A stretch of 64,000 bases of DNA from Paracoccus lutimaris (lineage in GTDB: Bacteria > Pseudomonadota > Alphaproteobacteria > Rhodobacterales > Rhodobacteraceae). The translations under genes and the position numbers were made by a program. Position 1 is the stretch's first letter. Each line of letters begins with the position of its first letter. Shown here one piece after another: positions 60,402 to 64,000 of this stretch. Location: the NCBI RefSeq assembly GCF_003337565.1, contig NZ_QPJL01000002.1, positions 1-64,000 of the forward strand, in the 5' to 3' direction. The notes below the pieces were generated by a model. That model saw nothing but the letters and a program-made list of their open reading frames with translations. It was not told where the DNA came from and searched no databases.

Positions 60402-60446
60402 CGGCCAAAACCGTTATCACACCCGCGGACGCAATCGGGGAATGTG

Positions 60447-61709
60447 ATGTTCTGGATCATCTGCGCGGCCCTGGCCGGGGTCGTCGCCATCGCCATCGCG
60501 GCGCCGCTTTTGCGGCGTCAGCGCGCCGGCGCCGAGCCTGCCGCCGCCTTCGACCTGCGGGTCTATCGCGACCAGCTGCGCGAGGTCGAGCGCGACCTTG
60601 AGCGCGGCGTGATCGATCCTGCAGACGCGGAACGCCTGCGGGTCGAGATCGGCCGCAAGGTGCTGGCCGCCGACCGCGCGCTGGAACGCGAGACCAGCGC
60701 CCGGCGCGCCCCCGGCGGCATCATTGCCATTGCCGTGCTGCTGGTGCTGATCGGCGGGGCGATCGCGCTTTATGTCGATATGGGCGCGCCCGAACGCAGC
60801 GATGAGCCGATCACGCGGCGCATCGCCAATGCGCAGGCGATCTATGACCAGCGTCCGACCCAGGCCGAGGCCGAGACCGTCGCCCCGAAACCCAAGCCGC
60901 CGGAAAACGATCCCGAATATGACCAGTATGTGGCGCTGGTGGACAAACTGCGCGCCGCCGTGGCCCAGAATCCCGACGATCCGCGCGGGCTGGAGCTGCT
61001 GGCCCAGCACGAGCGGGGCTTAGGCAACTTCGTCGCCGCGAAAGAGGCGCAGGCCCGGCTGATCAGGATCCGCGGCGATCAGGCCAGCGAACAGGACTGG
61101 AGCCGGCTGACCGATCTGACCGTCGAGGCCGCCGGCGGCCTGATCACCGCCGAGGGCGAGAATGCCGTTGCCCGCACGCTGGCGCTGAACCCGCACAGCC
61201 CGCAGGCGCGCTATTACGCCGGGCTCTTGCAGATCCAGAGCGGCCGCCCCGACCGCGCCTTTCCGCTTTGGGCCGAATTGCTCGAGGAGGGCCCGCCCGA
61301 CGCGCCATGGCTGCAACCGATCCGCTATATCATCAGCGATCTGGCATGGTTCGCGGGCAACCCCGACTATACCCCGCCCGAAGCGGCGGGCGCGGCGAAT
61401 GGCGCGATGGCCACCCCCGGCATGCCCGCCCTGCCCGGTCCGGACGCGGATGCCATGGCGGCGGCGGGCGAAATGACGCCCGAGGCACGCCAGCAGATGA
61501 TCGACGGCATGGTCAAGGGGCTTGAGGACCGGCTGGCCACGCAGGGCGGATCGCCCGAGGAATGGGCGCGGCTGATCGGCGCGCTGGCGGTCAAGGGCGA
61601 CGCGGCCCATGCGCAGGAAATCCTGACCGAGGCGCGCAGCAAGTTCGCCGCCGACCCCAAGGCATTGGCGGTGATCGACGGCGCCGCCGGACAGGCGGGC
61701 CTGCAATGA
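60447..61709 (+). CDS. ccmI: c-type cytochrome biogenesis protein CcmI
   Basis: CcmI (420 aa) binds the C-termini of apocytochromes c and hands them to CcmF/CcmH for haem ligation. Two transmembrane helices (about 1-19 and 90-110) flank a cytoplasmic loop with a leucine-zipper-like helix ([13 protein letters not shown]). The C-terminal periplasmic half is TPR-rich. GGGGAA precedes the ATG at 60447. Overlaps ruvX by four bases. Other ccm genes are not in the window. Confidence 0.92.
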   Translation: MFWIICAALAGVVAIAIAAPLLRRQRAGAEPAAAFDLRVYRDQLREVERDLERGVIDPADAERLRVEIGRKVLAADRALERETSARRAPGGIIAIAVLLVLIGGAIALYVDMGAPERSDEPITRRIANAQAIYDQRPTQAEAETVAPKPKPPENDPEYDQYVALVDKLRAAVAQNPDDPRGLELLAQHERGLGNFVAAKEAQARLIRIRGDQASEQDWSRLTDLTVEAAGGLITAEGENAVARTLALNPHSPQARYYAGLLQIQSGRPDRAFPLWAELLEEGPPDAPWLQPIRYIISDLAWFAGNPDYTPPEAAGAANGAMATPGMPALPGPDADAMAAAGEMTPEARQQMIDGMVKGLEDRLATQGGSPEEWARLIGALAVKGDAAHAQEILTEARSKFAADPKALAVIDGAAGQAGLQ

Positions 61710-62173
61710 TCTGCGCCGCGATCGAGGATTTCGCCACCGCTCTGCCCCGCGCCGGCGCCATCGCCGGGCTGGATTTGGGCACCAAGACCATCGGCGTCGC
61801 GGTCAGCGACGGGCTGCGCGGCGTCGCCTCGCCGCTGACGGTGATCCGGCGCACCAAATTCACCGCGGATGCCGAGGCGCTGCTGAAGATCGTCGCCGAC
61901 CGGGCGCTGGTCGGGCTGGTCCTTGGCCTGCCGCGCAACATGGACGGCAGCGAGGGGCCGCGCGCGCAATCGACCCGCGCCTTTGCCCGCAATCTGGAAC
62001 GCCTGACGCCCTTGCCGATCAGCTTCTGGGACGAGCGCCTGTCCACCGTCGCCGCCGAACGCGCGCTGCTTGAGGGGGACACCTCGCGCAAGCGCCGCGC
62101 CGAGGTCATTGATCAGGTCGCGGCGGGCTATATCCTGCAGGGCGCGCTGGACCGGCTGCGTTTCATCGGATGA
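61706..62173 (+). CDS. ruvX: Putative pre-16S rRNA nuclease / Holliday junction resolvase-like
   Basis: A 155-aa YqgF/RuvX RNase H-fold nuclease. The catalytic Asp lies in [15 protein letters not shown], with a second acidic residue in FWDERLST and a third in [10 protein letters not shown]. In E. coli YqgF matures the 5' end of 16S rRNA. Starts in the ATGA overlap with ccmI and ends in an ATGA overlap with the next gene. Normal length. Confidence 0.93.
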   Translation: MICAAIEDFATALPRAGAIAGLDLGTKTIGVAVSDGLRGVASPLTVIRRTKFTADAEALLKIVADRALVGLVLGLPRNMDGSEGPRAQSTRAFARNLERLTPLPISFWDERLSTVAAERALLEGDTSRKRRAEVIDQVAAGYILQGALDRLRFIG

Positions 62174-62370
62174 CCGAGGCCGGTTCCGCCGCCAGCCCCT
62201 GCATCGGCACCTGCCGGATCGAGCCGGCCAGCCGGCTTTGCGCCGGCTGCCTGCGCAATCTGGATGAAATCGCGCAATGGCGCAGCATGACCACGGCCGA
62301 GCGGCAGGCGGTCAACGCCGCCTTGCCCGCCCGCAAACTGGCCGCCCGCAGATTGTCGGCTCAGTCCTGA
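62170..62370 (+). CDS. DUF1289 Cys-rich small protein
   Basis: A 66-aa protein of the DUF1289 family with four cysteines (11, 15, 24, 27; CIGTC and CAGC) that likely bind a metal, followed by [16 protein letters not shown]. Family members are often fused to or near Fe-S or quinone-related proteins; the role is unknown. Co-translated with ruvX. Its 3' end overlaps the convergent cbpM gene by ten bases. Confidence 0.88.
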   Translation: MTEAGSAASPCIGTCRIEPASRLCAGCLRNLDEIAQWRSMTTAERQAVNAALPARKLAARRLSAQS

Positions 62371-62714
62371 CGGACGCCGATCCGCACTTCGCGGATCACG
62401 GTCTTCAGTCGGATGCGGGTCTCGGCCGGTTCGCGCGCCACCGCGTCCAGCATGGCCCGCATGTCGCCGCGCAGCCCGTGCAGCTGATCGACCAGCGACA
62501 TGACCAGTCCCAGCGCCTCTTCATCAAGGTGATAGCCCTCGGTCAGATCGACCACGAGGCTCAGCCGGGCCAGGTCCAGCTCCCGAAACAGCGGCCCGGT
62601 CGAGGACTGCACCGGAACGACGACGCCGGCCCGGATATAGCGTTGCAGCTGGTCGGCATCCAGGTCCTCGACCACCGAGAGCGTCTCGGTCAGGGTGTAA
62701 TGGCGCTGGGTCAT
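62361..62714 (-). CDS. cbpM: Chaperone modulator CbpM
   Basis: A 117-aa MerR-fold modulator that inhibits the J-protein CbpA. It begins MTQRHYTLTETLSVVEDLDA and has the helical C-terminus of the family. The ATG overlaps the cbpA stop (ATGA), the standard pairing. It overlaps the convergent DUF1289 gene at its 3' end. Confidence 0.9.
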   Translation of the reverse strand: MTQRHYTLTETLSVVEDLDADQLQRYIRAGVVVPVQSSTGPLFRELDLARLSLVVDLTEGYHLDEEALGLVMSLVDQLHGLRGDMRAMLDAVAREPAETRIRLKTVIREVRIGVRQD

Positions 62715-63640
62715 TTTCCCCTCCTCGGATCATAGGCGTGGTTCTGACGCCATTGTTCCATGAATCTTGCCAGATCGTCGTCGATATTCGGCGGCATGAC
62801 AATCTTGAGCACGGCATGCTGATCACCGCGCTGGCCATCCGTGCCCTTGATGCCGCGCCCCTTCAGCCGCAGCTTCTGGCCCGAGCTGGCACCGCGCGGA
62901 ATGCTCAGCATGACTGGGCCGTCGATGGTCGGCGTCTCGACCTTGCCGCCCAGCACCGCCTGGTCGATGGTGATCGGCAGGGTGATTTCCAGATCGTTGC
63001 CGTCGCGCCGCCAATCGGGATCGTCCGCCACGATCAGGGTCAGCAGCGCATCGCCCGGCTCGCCGTCGCCATAACCCATGCCGCCCTTGCCACGCAGGCG
63101 GATGACCTGCTCGTCATGGGCGCCCTCGGGGATCTTGACCTCAAGGATGGCGCCGTCGGGCATGGTGATCCGGGTCGAGCCGCCCCGCGCGGCGGTCATG
63201 AAATCGATCTCCAGCGTGAAGCGCTGGTCGGGGCCGCGCATGTCGAAGCTGCGGGCACCGCGACGACCGCCGCCGCCCATGCCCCCGCCCATGCCGCCGC
63301 CGCGCTGGCCGAACAGGTCCGAAAACACCCCGGACAGATCGTCAAAGCCCTGTTCCTGACGGTAAGGGTTGTCGCCGGCCTCGGCATATTCGCGGTAATA
63401 ATGGCGCTGCGGGCGTTCCTGTCCCGAGGCGTCGATCTCGCCCTTGTCAAAGCGCGCTTTCTGTTCGGGGTCTTTCAGCAGATCATAGGCCGCCGAGGCC
63501 GCCTTGAAGCGTTCATGCGCCGCCGGGTCCGGGTTCAGGTCGGGGTGATCGGTCTTGGCGATCTTGCGATAGGCCTTCTTGATCTCGTCCGCGCTGGCGC
63601 TTTTGGCCAGTCCCAAAGCCTTGTATGGATCATCGGCCAT
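62711..63640 (-). CDS. cbpA: Curved-DNA-binding / DnaJ-type protein CbpA
   Basis: A 309-aa type B J-protein. The J domain has the HPD motif at 32-34, a Gly-rich stretch (GGGMGGGMGGGGRR) follows at about 115-130, and the C-terminal DnaJ substrate domains come next. There is no Cys-rich zinc module, so it is CbpA rather than DnaJ. The start at 63640 follows AAAGGAAG. Co-chaperone of DnaK, partnered with CbpM. Confidence 0.94.
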   Translation of the reverse strand: MADDPYKALGLAKSASADEIKKAYRKIAKTDHPDLNPDPAAHERFKAASAAYDLLKDPEQKARFDKGEIDASGQERPQRHYYREYAEAGDNPYRQEQGFDDLSGVFSDLFGQRGGGMGGGMGGGGRRGARSFDMRGPDQRFTLEIDFMTAARGGSTRITMPDGAILEVKIPEGAHDEQVIRLRGKGGMGYGDGEPGDALLTLIVADDPDWRRDGNDLEITLPITIDQAVLGGKVETPTIDGPVMLSIPRGASSGQKLRLKGRGIKGTDGQRGDQHAVLKIVMPPNIDDDLARFMEQWRQNHAYDPRRGK

Positions 63641-63654
63641 CGCCGGTCTTCCTT

Positions 63655-63999
63655 TCAACTTGCGCCGCGCGAATGCATGGGCGTTTCGCGCGGGTCATGG
63701 CCGCCCCGCACGGGCCGGGGGGCCGAGAATGTGCCGCCGGGCAGAAACTCTTCGTCCAGCGGCAGGGCGGCGGCCCCCAGCGCGCGGGCGCGGCGGCCCA
63801 ATGTGCCGGCGCGCAGGACGGGAAGCGTGATGCCATGATGGCGCGTCGCAGCCATTTTCACCGCCATCGTCGCGACCAGTGCGTCGCGCAGGGCGGGCGG
63901 CATGGCGCCGTCGATCACCACCAGCGGCAGGTCCAGAACGGCCACCGCTCCCAGCGCCGCATGGGACAGCACGGTCGCGGATTTGTCCAGCCACTCTTG
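63655..63999 (-). CDS. ROK-family protein, C-terminal fragment
   Basis: The last 114 residues of a protein running off the right edge, read from QEWLDKSATVLSHAALGAV. The segment VLDLPLVVIDGAMPP followed by LRAGTLGRRARALGAAALPL is like the C-terminus of ROK repressors/sugar kinases. Whether it has an N-terminal DNA-binding domain (NagC-like) or is a kinase cannot be seen. It ends 15 nt before cbpA on the same strand. Confidence 0.65.
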   Translation of the reverse strand, partial: QEWLDKSATVLSHAALGAVAVLDLPLVVIDGAMPPALRDALVATMAVKMAATRHHGITLPVLRAGTLGRRARALGAAALPLDEEFLPGGTFSAPRPVRGGHDPRETPMHSRGAS

Positions 64000-64000
64000 C

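Noticed and set aside
60241-60446. Possible glycine riboswitch upstream of soxB
   Set aside because: No GGAGAG or paired glycine aptamer core could be found; only short GGGCG/CGCCC pairing is seen.

Overview
The window is high-GC DNA from an alphaproteobacterium of the Rhodobacteraceae. The closest style is Paracoccus-like: heterotetrameric sarcosine oxidase operon, CcmI, a DUF1289 protein, a PCu(A)C copper chaperone, very tight ATGA gene overlaps, and intergenic palindromes of a kind common in that family. This placement is an inference from protein content, not from a search. Nearly all of the window is chromosomal core. I see no rRNA, CRISPR array, insertion sequence, prophage or plasmid gene.

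Region 1 (1-21181, almost all minus strand) is the transcription/translation super-cluster. In transcription order it reads tRNA-Trp, a sulfotransferase-like gene, secE, nusG, rplK, rplA, rplJ, rplL, rpoB, rpoC, then after an accessory block of about 4.5 kb, rpsL, rpsG, fusA and tuf (cut by the left edge). Readable sigma-70-type promoters precede tRNA-Trp, secE and rpsL. Hairpins occupy the rplA-rplJ gap (including an L10-type leader with mutually exclusive helices) and the rplL-rpoB gap. REP-like palindromes sit in the rpoB-rpoC and fusA-tuf gaps. The accessory block holds a glycosyltransferase, an EamA exporter, a short divergent BCCT-type transporter, and an ArsR-type regulator divergent from an Asp-nucleophile alpha/beta hydrolase.

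Region 2 (21204-32282) is mixed housekeeping: an ABC exporter, GFA and VOC enzymes, a stand-alone Lrp-type ligand domain, a MATE exporter, a photolyase, a 27-residue hydrophobic peptide ORF, an XpaC-family protein, truA, an exopolysaccharide-type sugar transferase, a universal stress protein, and an nfuA-tsaB-rimI chain.

Region 3 (32374-48327) starts with a complete purine nucleoside uptake operon (BMP-type binding protein, double ATPase, two permeases, purine nucleoside phosphorylase). Then come tRNA selenouridine synthase, an L,D-transpeptidase, a possible Cys-rich small ORF, copA, tesA, a copper chaperone, rpmB, ogt, meaB, a thioredoxin-fold protein, serS and a membrane protein.

Region 4 (48324-64000) has der-bamB-yfgM in the order known from E. 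coli, rarD, Fe-type sodB, a small secreted protein, and the sarcosine oxidase operon soxB-[membrane-anchored Ala/Pro protein]-[TfoX-N protein]-soxD-soxA-soxG. The window ends with ccmI-ruvX-DUF1289 on the plus strand, and cbpA-cbpM plus a ROK-family fragment on the minus strand.

The least ordinary signals are the regulatory and repeat structures, the two extra genes inside the sox operon, a 26-nt duplication that moves the yfgM stop codon, and the Cys-rich ORF ahead of copA. None of these proves a new system. They are the places I would look first.
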